64,000 nt of DNA from Wuchereria bancrofti. Lineage: Eukaryota > Nematoda > Chromadorea > Rhabditida > Onchocercidae. The DNA lies in assembly GCA_005281725.1 (NCBI GenBank), contig SSBO01000012.1, forward strand, positions 9,089,099 through 9,153,098. The letters are read 5' to 3'. The notes under the pieces are model-generated. The model worked only from the letters and a program-made list of their open reading frames with translations. It ran no database searches and was not told the DNA's origin. Shown in pieces: positions 1 through 12,318 of the stretch. How positions within the stretch are numbered: the first letter of the stretch is position 1; every line of letters starts with the position of its first letter. A program made the position numbers and the translations under genes.

Positions 1-614
1 AAGAGCAAACGAGTCGGTATATTAGTAAAAATCAGTACTGATCTTAATCAAAATGTATGGCAGCAGTTAAAGCAGACGAATTACACTATTAGATAAATAA
101 CTAAATAATCTACGTATGCAAAGAAAGAAAAGAAAATGGAATATTCTATTTAGAATTTGAAGTTTATAATCTGTTAACTTGGAGATTTATTCTCAATAAG
201 GTAAATAAAATATTCGGCAAAAATTACAATTCGCTTCCAAGTACTGAACTAAATCTGTACAATATGTTCTCATCAAAAGTCCCCAATAAAATCACTCAGT
301 AATAATGCAATCAAATGAAATATATGATATCACTTAGCAGGACAGAAACTTCCCCAAAATAATCGAAAAAACTTAACATCAAAGACAAAACAAAAAGAAA
401 TAGGTGAAACCAGGACATGGATTTCAGGGATTAAATATTGAGCAGCAAATGATGAACAGACAAACACATTTCACGCGATAGCTGTTGTAGGATGAATTGC
501 CGACAACTGAGATACGGAAAATTAATAAGAAATTTGTTCTGTCAATTATTTTTAGAAGCCTTTATAAAAATCTTGGCGTGATTTTATGTTGAGATTAACA
601 TCTATAGCACTTAC
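1..614. other. Left edge, no exon recognised
   Basis: This AT-rich stretch lies downstream of the last recognised mppb-1 exon. That exon ends in phase 1, so a final exon of roughly 20 codons is expected either here or beyond the left edge. I looked on the minus strand for the usual peptidase C-terminus and found nothing convincing. A good acceptor (TATCTCAG) near 520 leads only into an unfamiliar short reading frame. Confidence 0.5.
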
Positions 615-3600
615 CAACGACAGTAAAAGCAATTGGTTTATTTCGGAAAACGCGCGACGACACTTCCTTCACTGCTTTTGCTGTGACTGCCTAGGAATTA
701 AAACTTTCAAAACTTCGATCATACAAAAAAAAATCAGAAAATTTGCAATTGTTTTACTCAGATAATAATTTGATAAAAATAATGGTAATAAATAGACGAG
801 AAATGATGGAGCTAGAAGCTCTGAAAAAGTGCTAAGCAGCGTGAAGATGAAAAATAGATCAAAGCTCGAATTCAGTGACTAAATAAGTTTCATCGGATAA
901 CATGATTAATAAAAAGATAAGCATTCTTGAAATTCGTCCCTAATTACAATTAAAGAAATAAAAATTGCGCTGAGAATATCACAGCAAAAAGTAAACAGCA
1001 CAAAACTGAAGTTACTGAAAAACATAAACCGATTAAAATGATAGTTTCAATTACGTTCGTAAAACCTCAAAACATAAAAGACTGCTTACATTGATTCGTA
1101 CTTCCAATTCGTGCATAGGTATTCGTCTTCCATAACATAACAATTGCCTGTAAACAATGTTAATAGTATAATAGAAAAGATAAAAAACCTTTTAGTAGAA
1201 AAGATAAAGCAAAAAAAAAAAAATGCTTAACTGGAACCCATATCATTCAATTACCAATTTCTTCCTTCTCACTGCAAAAACTCAAACTATGAGTAATAAC
1301 TTCACTTCACAACATAAGATGATGAAAATAATCATAAACGTTTTAATCATATAATTATGATCATTACCAAGAACAATACTACTGCACATAAATTGTACAG
1401 TCAACTCTTTGCCTTAATTAACAAGATGCTAACTTATTTCTCGGGAAACTACTTGGGAATATTAACACCTGGAAAACAAACTGACCAAGTTAAGCTGGAA
1501 GAAATACTTCAAATATTTGAGGAAAATTTGAAATGCTGGGAAGGGAAATGTGCCACTGAAGGATTTACACCCGAAATTTCGTAACAAAAAAGAGATAAAA
1601 ACAATTTTGTCCGACAAAACTTAACTTGATAGAATTTTATTCAAATTGACAGAAAAGTTAGGGAAATTCTCTGATTTTATCAATAATTTTATCCAGAATT
1701 AATATGGAATCAATTAAGCAGAATCGCACTGTTATCTCATTCTTGGTGTTCTCATGGCAAAACTCGGCTTTTAAAGCTGTGCATAACTTTTTCAGAATTT
1801 TTTGGTTCCAAGATAAGAAAATTTCAGTTTATCACCAAATAGCTGATGCTGGGAAGGAGAATTCGAAGACAAAAAATCTGGAGTTAAAAGCAAATAAATG
1901 TAAAATGGACGTGACAACTACTATTAATGTATCCTTAAAGGAATGCTACTTTGCAATATGTTATAAAAAACTAACTCCATTCCTTTGAGGAGGAACGACT
2001 GAGTAGAACATATGTGAATTCATTCGAAATGTAAGCTAAAAGCTGAATAATAAGTACATATAATCTTTTTTTCACAGAGAGAAAAAATAAATTATCAAAA
2101 GATAACATCTCTTCCTCTTATTTCAGGAAATCCATATAGCGCTAAAGTTAATTCCCGTAATTTATATTATTTTCCGCAGAAATAAATCATAAAACATCCG
2201 GATACTTTTCTCATCATTAGTTTTCGCTTTTGGAATTTAAATTTAATGCCAAATGTAAATTAGAAATATATTTTTGATCTTTATCTTATCAATTTTTATA
2301 GGAACGCTTCCATGAGATGAAAACCACACCAAAATACAGAGACTGAACTATAGCATGCAAATATAACAAAGACGGAACAATTTTTAAGACAATGTAAACA
2401 AAAGAATGATAAACTAAGGACTCACTAACTTCCAGAAGTTTTGTCCAAAATATTACCTTAGAAGTTAGATCTGTGCTTCGACGATAGACAGTAAACGTCC
2501 ATCTACAGCAGAAGCAACACCCCGGCTTACTTCGTTTAACATTGGTTGCGGCAAAGATGCTTCACTAAGCGCTTTGTGCCGTAAAGTAAAATGACGTTTT
2601 CGATCTTGGAAGATTGTATTTTTTGGAAGAGAATTAAAGACAGTGCGTCGGAATGCTCGCGACAGAGTGAAATAAATAAAAAAATTCGTAGCACTAGATA
2701 TGACAACAATGAGGTTGCTGATGTCGACAAAAAATGTGGCAGTGGCAGAAACAAGAAATTCCGAGGAACTAAGGATATGTTCCGCTAAATCTAAAGCAGT
2801 TGGCATTAGGCGTGAAATTAGAAATTTAGCCATCACAGTGATGAGAACAAGTTCGCAGTCTGCACTTCTGAAATGGGTGACACCACGAGTAGCGATGAAG
2901 TTTTGCCGCTGTTTGTTAGCCGCATGTATAGCCAAGCATATACGAGCAGAAATAATGAATAATACGACGTATGGAAATAATGAATAAAATAGCATTCCAC
3001 CAATTATTCGATAACCAACCATATAGGCACGTGTCTCCACAAGCAATGTTTGATTCACATGATATTCGCCGTCCAGCTCATAAACAGACAATTCAAAAAG
3101 TCTTGGAAGCGAGAAGATCAACGCTAACAAGGATACTAAGGAAAGGGTTCGATGCACCCTTTGCGGTTTCACGTGGCTATCCAGTGGTCTGCAGAAGGCC
3201 CGATATCGCTCAAACATCAACACACACATGAGCCAAACGGATGCTGTCAAGGATGCATTACTAAGCAAATAATACGATGGGAAAAACCGGACATAATTAC
3301 CCAGTGATCTGAAAAATGCTGGTATGCAGTATAATAGTGCAGCACTAATCAACAGTGCTGTGTCGGAAAATGCGAGCCACAGAAGGTATGTGTTAATCAG
3401 AGGTCGAGAGGTATTGGGAGACCGTCTTATCAAAGGAAAACTTTTCTTGGATCTCGTAGGTTTCGTTCGGCTATCAACATAGGTGTCAGAAGTCCTGCGT
3501 GGCACCGTTAAAAAATACATTGTACCCAGGTTAAATATGACGCCAAACACCACCAATACCGCCGTTACGGGACCATTTAGCAAATAACCCATACAAGATA

Positions 3601-6600
3601 TCTTAGAAAGTGGTATGCAGCGAGAAAAGGTTGCAATGACAAATGAAGTTCGTGCTACTTATCAAGCAGGAATTTCACTATATACATCTAAAAAGGTAGG
3701 TCGACTTTGTTCCGAAATGCACTAAAAGCCACGCCTTTCACACCATCCGAAGCTTTATGCCCATAAATCATGTTATTCTTTACCTTCCTAGGACTCTGGG
3801 ATAAACCTACATCTATTAGTAATTAATTATCACTACTTATTATTGTCACTATTGTTACTGTTATCATTATTATTGACGTTGTCATTAATAATATTATCGT
3901 TATTATTAAGCATATTATTATTACCATTATCACCTATATTATTATTATTACTATTTTATTATCACTATTCTCAAAGCAACTATTATCCAACTACTTCAAA
4001 AAAAAAAAAAATGAAAAAGAAAAAAGAAAAAACAGGGAGTACAAGTTTGTTTTCACAAACTTAACTTGTACAAAAATCTGGAAGGTATATTTTGAATCGT
4101 CAATATATTTTGTATTTTTGATTTGTTTTTCTGATCTTTCTGATTGTTACGAAAAGTTTCCTTACTTTAGGTTTGTTTTTTTTTCAGTGCAACAATTTTT
4201 CCCATTCGTAGGAGCAGTTGGACATAGCCAAATACGAAGTTTTAAAAAGACTATATCAGGCTAAAAAAAATACTTTCACAGTCATCCGTACAGCGGGACT
4301 TTAAAAATGGGACCTCTGAAAGCTTTCTATAACCACTTCTTTCGTCATTTCCGAGAAACATTCTAAGAGCTAAACAGACAATTAAAAATGTAATAAAAAT
4401 TTCAATTTGTGCAAACGGATTAACAGGTATTAGAAAATAATTCATTTTCCCATTTAGCCTGAGAAAAAAATTCTGAAAAGAATTCACATCTACCTCGTGT
4501 GAACTTTTAAAAGCAAAGAAATTAGAAGTACATGTAAGATAATGAGAGAATCTTGTGGAAAATTCAAAAATTCTCAGCCCAGTTCTTCAAATCTTTGAAG
4601 GAAAGCGAACTATGTAATCAAAATTTCTTGATCCACTTCATGACAGTTATCTGAATATGACAGCGTAGAACCCGTGATACTTAAACGGTAACCACAATGA
4701 TACTTATGAAATATGGTGCAAATATAATGAACTTGAAACCTAAAACTTACTACCACTTAAAATTTTCTCAAAACCTTTATTGGATGTATATTTGATGGAT
4801 AAAAATGAGTATAAAAATTCCAAAGAAATATTCTGAAATAATGAGATTCTAAAAAAAAGCAATACTCAGAACCAATAAAAAATACGAATTCTGAAACATA
4901 GAGAAGGAAAAACTACTTGCCCAGCAATTACTTTCCCGTTGGCAAGAAGTGAATAAAACCAAATATTGAAAAACTTTCTAATCACTTTCCCTACTGTTCC
5001 ATCCCTACAACTGCATCCTGCTTTTTAATAAAACAGTAGATACCTTCCAATATCTTCACAAATTGGAGTGGAGCCATCGAGCATAAGGGATATGTTTGTC
5101 AATAATGATCGTTTTCCTCTTTCCACCTCTTCCTCAGTTATATTATCACATAAGTCGATCCTGAAACCAGAATATGCAAACTTTAGAACCAAACTTAACA
5201 ACACAGTTCAAAAAATAGAATGTTAGAAAAACAGTAAATCCTTTAAAATCCCACTTCTTTATTTTCTTAATTAAGGGAAAACTTTAACGAAATAAGAATA
5301 ATACCACTGCTGTGTAATACTGTCAACAACAGCACGAGCTCCGTTTTGTTCACATACAAAATAGACGCCAACTAAACCGGTGTCTTTATAGCACGTGTTA
5401 AAAGCTTGGAATGATTGAACCCGAGCACTTAAACCCAAACTTTGAGCTAAACGTGATGGTGCATTGATCCCAACTGCATTTGTTCGATCCCACTGCCCAA
5501 TCAACTAGAAATCAACTAAGTTGTACAAATTTAAAAGTTTTGAAATTCAGAACTCCATAAAAAGAGCTTAATTATATTCAATTCCGAAGGAATGACTGAC
5601 CGTATTTGCAACCATCAAAGGAATATTATGAGGATGGGTCCACGAAGCTCCTTCAACAGCAAGTGCACCAAACACCATCGACATCCTTTCATCCCGGATG
5701 TCTTGCTAAAATACATTAGTAGAGAGCAAGCTTATGCCATTAGTACATTTGAATCACATGATTCCATTACTGATAGTTAAAATTTAAGACTGTTAAATTT
5801 AAACAAACTCGAAACGCTGGAAAATTATTTAAATATTAAATCTGATTCAACATTACTTGTTGTTAAAGTGATACTGAAATACTATACTTTTCAATGTCAG
5901 CTTCTGCTATGCAACTTTCCACTACGCAAATTAACCATTTCAAAATCTGAGGATGAATCACTCACGAGGTGATGCACATACTTTTTTATAAATGAACAAG
6001 TTCGCTACAGCTTTCACTGTATTTACAACGAAGGCTTACAAGAATTTGGTTCCTTTTATAATCATTATTCAAAATTCAATGACTTGACTTACAACACTTT
6101 GTTTCTTCATTACTGGCTCCATTCTTCCTATCTCTCACTATGGCTATAAGATCTCAATGCTTGGACTGAAACACACGTAAACTACTGAATAAGAGCAAAT
6201 GATGAAAAATAATGACAAAATTGAAAGAAACCAAAATATCTTACATAGCTTGCAACAAATTTTCCAGATTCAGCTATGAAATTATCATCAACGCCACCTA
6301 AATCTCCGAAGTACTGTTTGCCTAAGTTGACCAATTTTTGGTGATCAACACCGCCTGCCGCTGCTAGTACCATATGAGGTCCTCGATAATGTTCATTTAT
6401 GTACTTCACCAAATCTTCACGTTGCAATGATCTGAAATCATAACATAAACTGTGCAATTCACTTCAACGACTGCATGCAGCTAGTTTGACATTCCCTTTA
6501 CTGAAAATCACCGATTACATCAAATGAAGTAAAAAAATTTTATGACTGGAATTTTCGGGATTTCGAATAAGTCATCGTGCAACTACAGACAGCTGCACCG

Positions 6601-7982
6601 TAGTTAAGAATCTTTTCAACATCAATATAGCCTAACGGATAGGAATGTCTCACTTAATATTTTCAACGGGTCCAAGTATTGTTCTTGCGAGTGAGGTACC
6701 CTTGAATGCACCAGCGTGGAGATGATCAAACACAACCTCCTGCAAATTCTGTTCGACTTCTTGCATTTCACGCAATATTACACCACGCTCCCGTTCGATT
6801 TCAATAGTTCTCAGTTGACTGTTACGTAATATGTCGGCAAGAATTTCTACAGCTGAAAGAGTTTTTACTTACTGTTTTTGATATAGAGATAATATATAGT
6901 CGCTGAATGTATATCAGAGAAAACATGCCATACTATATAGTTTGTACCACACGACAACGAAATATCTGTAATATCCTGATTTAGGTTTCGTTTTCAGAAG
7001 CAATGATGAGTGCTGAAATTTTTCAAAATTTAATGCAGCACTATTTACCGTGATCCACGTCCTGAGAAAAGCATTTTGCATAATACACTGTCTGCTCTCG
7101 CGAAGTATATGCATTCAAATGTGCACCCATATTTTCCACTTCTAGCTCCAAAGCTGATTGTGAACGCTTCATTGTACCCTTCAAAAAGAAAAAAAAAGGT
7201 ATTTCAATCATGTTTATGATTGAAACAGTCCATAGGTCTGAAGATATATTATGAGAAACATAACCTTGAAAGCCATATGTTCCAGAAAATGAGCAACACC
7301 ATTATTCTTGTCATTTTCAAATCGACTACCAGCATCGATCCAAACACCTACCTGAGAAAAATACCATGGTAACAATAGTAAAGTTATATGGAAGTAGATA
7401 TGGGAAACTATACAATATATAGGAAACAAAAACTCATGAAAATTCAGTAAAGGAATGAACAAAAAGGAAAGAATGAAATAATCAGCAAAATATTAATGAT
7501 GTGACGAATGAAAATAGGTACGGAAGCACCAGAGATGAGAGGAAAACATTTCGTAATTTGACATCCGACAGTTTTCACTATAAGTCTTGATGACAGCATA
7601 ATAGAATCACAGTTTTAATAATCTGATATTATCAGAAATAGACAAACTGTAGTAGTGAGAAGCTGAGAATCTTCGGTAGCAATCCGGAAACCATTGCTTA
7701 ATGAGGTTACTCGTGTTTCTGGAATATTCAGATAGACCGACGAAGCAGAGGCTGCAGAACTATAAAAACGGGGCTGAAAAAATACTCATAAAATGAATCG
7801 ATCATGAATAGCAAAATAACCAAAATGGTCAAAAAATTAACAGACTGCGACAAAAAAAGTAGGAAAATAGCAAAAGAAGTACTTACGCAGAGTTGTTGCA
7901 AACAAACGGTAAAATTGACCGGCAACCAAGAAATACTGCCGCGTCGCAATGCTTCTTTCAGTGTACATATCAATGGACGCAT
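615..7982 (-). CDS. mppb-1: Mitochondrial processing peptidase beta subunit (3' end incomplete)
   Basis: This is an M16 metallopeptidase, the catalytic subunit that removes presequences from proteins imported into the mitochondrial matrix, working with the alpha subunit. Eleven exons join in consistent phase: 7887-7982, 7648-7773, 7265-7351, 7049-7178, 6654-6852, 6245-6431, 5601-5705, 5305-5504, 5044-5160, 1090-1147 and 615-690, giving about 460 codons. The zinc motif HFLEH is in exon 3. The distal acidic helix (ERERGVIL, then EMQEVE) is in exon 5. The C-terminal M16 part carries [10 protein letters not shown] and CYGRRIP. Exon 1 is a basic, hydrophobic presequence, and RFYSS early in exon 2 resembles a cleavage site. 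The ATG at 7982 follows an AG acceptor by 16 nt. The family is usually about 490 residues, so only the final exon is missing. The 3.9 kb intron between exons 9 and 10 contains a separate GPCR gene on the same strand. Confidence 0.93.
1148..2464. other. mppb-1 intron, part downstream of the nested GPCR
   Basis: Intronic, AT-rich sequence. Two short open frames on the plus strand (1357-1584 and 1704-1988) have no recognisable domain and no sensible splice context. I see no exon, RNA gene or mobile element here. Confidence 0.5.
2465..3592 (-). CDS. Rhodopsin-family GPCR, FMRFamide-receptor-like, nested in mppb-1 intron
   Basis: A single open exon of 375 codons encodes a seven-helix receptor, probably for a neuropeptide. 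TM1 is residues ~5-30 ([18 protein letters not shown]). A basic loop follows to about residue 62, then TM2 ([15 protein letters not shown]), and TM3 ends in the DRY-like ERYRAFC. TM5 lies near 195-220. TM7 ends [10 protein letters not shown], the variant of NPxxY typical of nematode FRPR/DMSR-like receptors. A basic C-terminal tail of about 60 residues follows. The N-terminus before TM1 is only a few residues. The frame has stops (TGA TAA) about 65 nt upstream of the ATG with no other start between, so a short 5' coding exon may be missing. The gene lies inside a 3.9 kb mppb-1 intron in the same orientation, so it needs its own promoter or is excised from the host transcript. The exact ligand class is inference. 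Confidence 0.85.
   Translation of the reverse strand: MGYLLNGPVTAVLVVFGVIFNLGTMYFLTVPRRTSDTYVDSRTKPTRSKKSFPLIRRSPNTSRPLINTYLLWLAFSDTALLISAALLYCIPAFFRSLGNYVRFFPSYYLLSNASLTASVWLMCVLMFERYRAFCRPLDSHVKPQRVHRTLSLVSLLALIFSLPRLFELSVYELDGEYHVNQTLLVETRAYMVGYRIIGGMLFYSLFPYVVLFIISARICLAIHAANKQRQNFIATRGVTHFRSADCELVLITVMAKFLISRLMPTALDLAEHILSSSEFLVSATATFFVDISNLIVVISSATNFFIYFTLSRAFRRTVFNSLPKNTIFQDRKRHFTLRHKALSEASLPQPMLNEVSRGVASAVDGRLLSIVEAQI
3593..5043. other. mppb-1 intron, part upstream of the nested GPCR
   Basis: This would contain the GPCR promoter if the nested gene is transcribed independently. It includes a degenerate ATT/TTA-rich low-complexity tract at about 3835-3975, which produces a spurious Leu-rich frame. 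No other exon was recognised. Confidence 0.55.
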
Positions 7983-8339
7983 CAAATTCCGTAAATCCCT
8001 ATAAGTGTTATAAACCTTAGGAAACTCCGTAACCTGGACTGATCACTGTAACGAAACTAATACTAATATTCTTCCCGATACCGCACCAAAAAAATCAGAG
8101 AGTTGGTATAATGAAGCTCTAATGTCATAAACGCATTCTATGCATTTAATAAGATTGCTAACACATTCCCTAAGTCTTTGATATACAGTGAAAGCAGATG
8201 GATTAAGGTAAACTGAAGAATACATAAATTAATTTGGCAGGTCTTTACTGCCTTCCCTTCCGATTATAAGCAGTAGATTTTTAGATCCTACCGCATACTA
8301 TCGCAACATTTCCCATTGATTGACATTTCACACTAAATT
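7983..8339. other. 5' flank of mppb-1
   Basis: The presumed mppb-1 promoter side. An AG acceptor at 7999-8000 lies 16 nt upstream of the ATG and may be the trans-splice site, though its polypyrimidine tract is weak. Nothing else is recognisable. Confidence 0.4.
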
Positions 8340-8528
8340 CGCAATACAAGCCTACTCAATACACTGATAAAAGATAATCTGCGAAACCTAATGCGGTACA
8401 ACGCGGTTGGATGGTTTTCAGTGGAATTTGCGGAACCATTGAAATAGCATTACTGGAAGTGTTGTGTATTAAGTAACCGTAAATTCGTATCAATTTTGAG
8501 GAAGTTGGTTCACAAATTTTCAAGAAAT
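8340..8528 (+). pseudogene. Decayed copy of the methyltransferase exon
   Basis: This segment aligns, in opposite orientation, with the coding exon at about 14530-14700 of the TRM9/ALKBH8-like gene. Shared words include TTTTCAGTGGAATTTGCG and GTTCACAAATTTTCAA. Compared with that exon it has several substitutions and short deletions, including loss of most of the stretch encoding RFYHVFKE, and no open frame survives. It continues directly into the near-identical inverted repeat from about 8530. It is a gene relic carried by local duplication. Confidence 0.7.
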
Positions 8529-9000
8529 AGGAAGATTTTTGTTTGAAAATAGATAAAATTATAAATTATAAACGATGGAATTACATTCGTACATTTCCGT
8601 TACCTCTGTCTGTCAATATGAAATATCAACGAATGAACAACATACCACATTTCCGGGCATATAAATGAAGAGTAATTGCAGGATGAACTGAAAGCTATGA
8701 TAACAATGACACCATCATTGCGGCTAGTACATTTAGCTTACGAACGTGCAAATTGGTGGGCAATCGCCGAAAAAGCTGATTCATTCTCGTAATTTTTCTT
8801 CCGGTTTAATGAAAGAACATTTATCCTTTCCATCATGATCAAATCTCTTTTAGTTATCTGTATCCGTCGTGTTATTTGTTAACTTTAATTACGATATATT
8901 TCTTAAGATGTAAGAAAGAAATGCATATTATAGCCTGTTTTCTAAAATGAAATAATCTATCCACAAAGTGACATCTATATTTTCTAGTTCCATCCGTATA

Positions 9001-9002
9001 AT

Positions 9003-9033
<31 letters not shown>

Positions 9034-9093
9034 AACAATAATAATAATAACAATAACAACAATAATAATTATGACAATAATAATAATAGTAAC

Positions 9094-9128
<35 letters not shown>
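9001..9128. repeat. TAA/TTA microsatellite
   Basis: An imperfect AAT-type trinucleotide array interrupted by GAT and AAC units. It yields spurious poly-Asn, poly-Ile and poly-Tyr frames. Matching arrays occur at 13975-14052 and 21596-21716, and each sits at or near a duplication edge or contig join. Confidence 0.9.
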
Positions 9129-9130
<2 letters not shown>

Positions 9131-9472
9131 TCTATAGTATGTTTTTTCAGCAAAAAAAGAAAGTACTGTACACTGGCTTTCCTCAACTTTATCATACTGC
9201 GTTTCCACGAAAATATAATTAAAATCTAAGTCACTACAAGAAAATTTTTTTTTAATTTAATAAAAAAATAGAAATAAAAACTACTCATTACGTTCCTTGC
9301 AACATAGGACGATTATCACTTTAATTATGTCGCATTTTCACGAAAATATAAGTTAAGCTTTATGATAAATTTTCAAAATCTTCATAGTGCAAAGGTTATC
9401 ACAAAAAAAATAAGCCTTAGTTAAGTATGTATCAATCACATCGACGTATTAACTATATTCGTTGCATTCTAA

Positions 9473-10560
9473 TTACCGTTTTGACCCACACCATTCATCA
9501 CGTGACATATATTCCGAAATCAAATCCCTCATCTCAAATTGCGCTTCGTCCATCCCTTTGCTTGTATACCAGTGCACAAAGGCTTTGCGTCGAAACATCG
9601 TTATAAAAAGAGTTTTACGAACATCAAAACTTTATTTTAAAACTTTTTCACATAATCTCAATCAATTCACTGATTAAATGAGGCATCTTTACAACCCATC
9701 ATGTATGATGAATGAATTAAAAAGAAAAAGCTACCTTCGAATTGCTCCCCAATTCTGACAAACATGTCCTTGATAGCAGTAGTATTACCAAGGAAGGCAG
9801 CGCTGATAACGCTCCCATCAGCGCCCAATTTGCAGCTGTCTATCTTGATGTTATTTAGCACCTGTTCAAGGTGTGGCATATTTCGAGCACTTGAAAGATA
9901 ACTTCGCACTTGCTGGGAAACAAGATTTGTTGACGTTCCGATGATAACTTAAACGATGTTCTTAATTCATATAAATTGATTTACTGACATCCGCCGATAT
10001 TTGTCCACGAAACATTGCGACAGCACTCATATAATGCTCAGTTGTTGGGTTACAGGCAGTTATTAAATTACGAGCGTCAAATAGCTATAATAAAATTTTT
10101 AAGCACTTGAACATTATATGAATTGAAAAGCTATTCATTCTATGACTTACAGTAATTTCTAAGTCATTTCAAATCTTACAACCTTGTAGAAGTGACAGGA
10201 AATTGACTCAAATAACTGTCATTCCGAACATTAAAAAAATGATAGTGAAATAAATGCTTCAAGTGCCACACAATTGTAACCACTAAATTAAAGAGTTTCA
10301 TAGCAAGTGGAAAATTAGAAGATTGAAATTAACTCATATTATGATTTAATCTAATGTTTCTAAAAGCAACCTGTCGGATCATTTGATTGGTTCTCAGGTG
10401 AGATCCATATGTACTGTCAATATTAAATAGAACAAAAGTAGATGTTAGGAAGTGAAATTTCGAGAAAGAACCATGCCGACAACTAGTTGGCGCAAATCAG
10501 AACCAAATTGTCCAGGAAATCGTACAATCCAGACATAACTACGGATGCTTAAAATAAGTC
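9473..10560 (-). pseudogene. 3' part of a diverged beta-tubulin (left copy)
   Basis: Reading the minus strand, successive exon-like segments match the second half of beta-tubulin: RFPGQFGSDLRQLVVGM (near 10500), FDARNLITACNP then AMFRGQISADV (about 10080-9985), then LGNTTAIKDMFVRIGEQFEG (9910-9733), and finally [20 protein letters not shown] to a stop at 9473. Ordinary tubulins keep FRRKAFLHWYTGEGMDE at this place, so the family is clear. The copy is highly diverged and lacks the GTP-binding N-terminal half, because the duplicated arm ends at 10743. It cannot make a tubulin by itself. The predicted residues are identical to the right copy at 20604-21040. Confidence 0.82.
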
Positions 10561-10743
10561 ATTATCCATTATTAAGTTTTATTACAGTTCTTTTTTAAAT
10601 GCTTAACATCGATGAGATTTGCATTTATCTCAGATTTTTTCCGATTTAATGAAATGACATTTATCCTTTCCATCATAATCAAAACTTTCTTTTATCTATC
10701 TCTATACTTTAATTACGACATATTTCTCAGATGTGGGAAAAAA

Positions 10744-11395
10744 TCTGCTTAATAAACCTTAATATGTTAAAAATCGCTTTTAATTTTATTGTTAAAATCT
10801 TCCAATTTTATAGATAAATTTAGATTCGATTGTTTTAAAGATTGTCAGTCTTTGTCCAACTAATTTCTTTTATTGCTTGTCAGCTATACACTATAATAAT
10901 GCGCTTTCTTGTCAGCTAATACTATAATGTCAGTTAATAAGACAAGAACTGTTGAAGAAGTAAGAAACTATATAAGGATAAAACCAACTGCGCCCGACAG
11001 TTAATAAATTTCAATTTTAAATTTGGCTTGTTTCATACACTCACTCCTTCTTACTTCTTCAACTTCAACAATTATTCCTTGTCTTATTTTACTTACCAAA
11101 TAAGATTTATCTGTAAGTATCTATGTTATTCTACGCTACTGCCATCTACATCAATCCAGAGTGACTGTTTATTATTGATAAATCACTTACAATTATTCTA
11201 AAACGTCCAAGAAGGAAACCTTTTCCAGCGAAAAAATCACCAAATATTCGATTGCGTCAGACCAAAGCTCCCAAAACAAAACAATTTTATAAGCTAGATT
11301 GAATAACTAAAACGCCTTAATGAAAAATGCCTTAATCGTTTACATGATGAATTTTTGCTTACAGTTTACTTCTTCTTACTTCTTCAACTTGGGGG
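10744..11395. repeat. Spacer with foldback/LTR-like element
   Basis: No gene is visible. A perfect 16-bp inverted pair, GTTGAAGAAGTAAGAA (about 10951-10966) and TTCTTACTTCTTCAAC (about 11048-11063), flanks a TATATAAGG box and an AATAAA. The same 16-mer recurs near 11371-11386. The promoter/poly(A) pair suggests an LTR or small foldback element. I could not define TG...CA ends with a target-site duplication, so the class is open. Confidence 0.45.
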
Positions 11396-11670
11396 ATGAT
11401 ACAGAGAGAGATAGAGAGAGATGCTGTGAAATGTTAAACAAAATCAAGTTGGCTTGTATAAATTTTTCTGAACTATGCGTTTAAAACGCACTGATCAATT
11501 TATCCTAATATATTTCGGATAAAGACGATTGCGTCATTATGAGCTCGAGAACAAATGTTTACAATATACATATAAATAAGGCAAGTAACTTCCTTCGTTT
11601 ACATATCTGATTCAATTTATATTAGTTTATTTATAAACACATGTAAATTGAAAGATACATGTAATGTATC
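11396..11670 (+). repeat. Dispersed direct repeat, copy A
   Basis: This interval is similar to 16748-17075 in the same orientation. Both begin with GATACAGAGAGA, share ATATAAATTTTTCT-like and GATTCAATTTATATTAGTTAATTTAT-like words, and have many small indels. No coding potential. It is probably an old transposon piece or part of an earlier segmental duplication. Confidence 0.6.
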
Positions 11671-12318
11671 ACCTGGCGAAGATCAAGAAGCTTCATTCCC
11701 TTAAATTATACTAATACCGAAGCAAAGTGTGCAATTGAGGAAGCGTTAGAGAAAACGTGATTTGTTGTGATAAATTAATTACGGCACTTGGCAGTTCTTT
11801 CATATATATTGGCCATGCGCATATAAAATCATTGCAAGTCTTCTGGTCTCTTCAGTGCTTATTGGTTGTTCCCAACTTATCTTTTTGTTCCAAAGATTTT
11901 GGAGAAATAATCGGAATTAGAAATCCTAGTGGATCATACTATGAAGCCATGAATTATAAAATTTGTTTTTTGGTTAGGCTCTCTTAATTGATTCTCCAGA
12001 CATAGATTTTTTCCTGATTTCATCGATGAATTTACTTTCATTATTTTTCAAATGTTGGTTAAAAGTGGCTGATAATAAGAAAGGTGTTCTGACAAAATTA
12101 GATTTGATAAAACTGATCGCGAGTATAAGCAAACACTTTAAGCGATCGAGACAAAGATGTCGCTGAACTTGATTCTTGATACTGTCCATGGTTAAGCTAC
12201 TTGATATGTTCCATTGTTTTCAGTAATCATCTAATACTTGTCCACGTTCATAAATAAATATTAAGCTGTTTTTGTATATCAATAAATTTCAAGGTATTAC
12301 TTCCCTAGATGCAGACAT
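11671..12318. other. Spacer upstream of solo LTR 1
   Basis: Two small frames occur (plus 11757-11987, minus 11974-12189). Neither shows a domain or convincing splice sites. I see nothing supportable here. Confidence 0.4.

Larger units (their letters stand above)
8613..10743 (-). repeat. Left arm of a 2.1 kb inverted duplication
   Basis: The reverse complement of this interval matches 19770-22107 almost base for base, including predicted exons, introns and a TAA microsatellite. At the inner side, homology ends after the AATATGAAATATC words at 8613. At the outer side it ends at GTGGGAAAAAA near 10743. The other arm is longer only because of the contig-join duplication at 21411. Such high identity means a very recent event, gene conversion, or an assembly artefact. 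Confidence 0.9.

Noticed and set aside
1357..1988. Two small plus-strand frames as independent genes
   Set aside because: They lie in an mppb-1 intron on the other strand and have no domain, splice signals or codon pattern to support them.
2536..3231. Additional proteins from frames overlapping the GPCR (2536-2754 minus; 2591-2788, 2700-2987 and 2971-3231 plus)
   Set aside because: They lie in other frames of a long conserved receptor exon and show no domain of their own.
8872..9229. Overlapping frames rich in Asn, Ile or Tyr on both strands
   Set aside because: They are six-frame readings of an AAT/TTA microsatellite; the same applies to 21491-21848 and 51469-52063.
11974..12189. Possible last exon of the methyltransferase on the minus strand
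   Set aside because: The translated sequence lacks the family's C-terminal motif and no fitting acceptor phase was seen.
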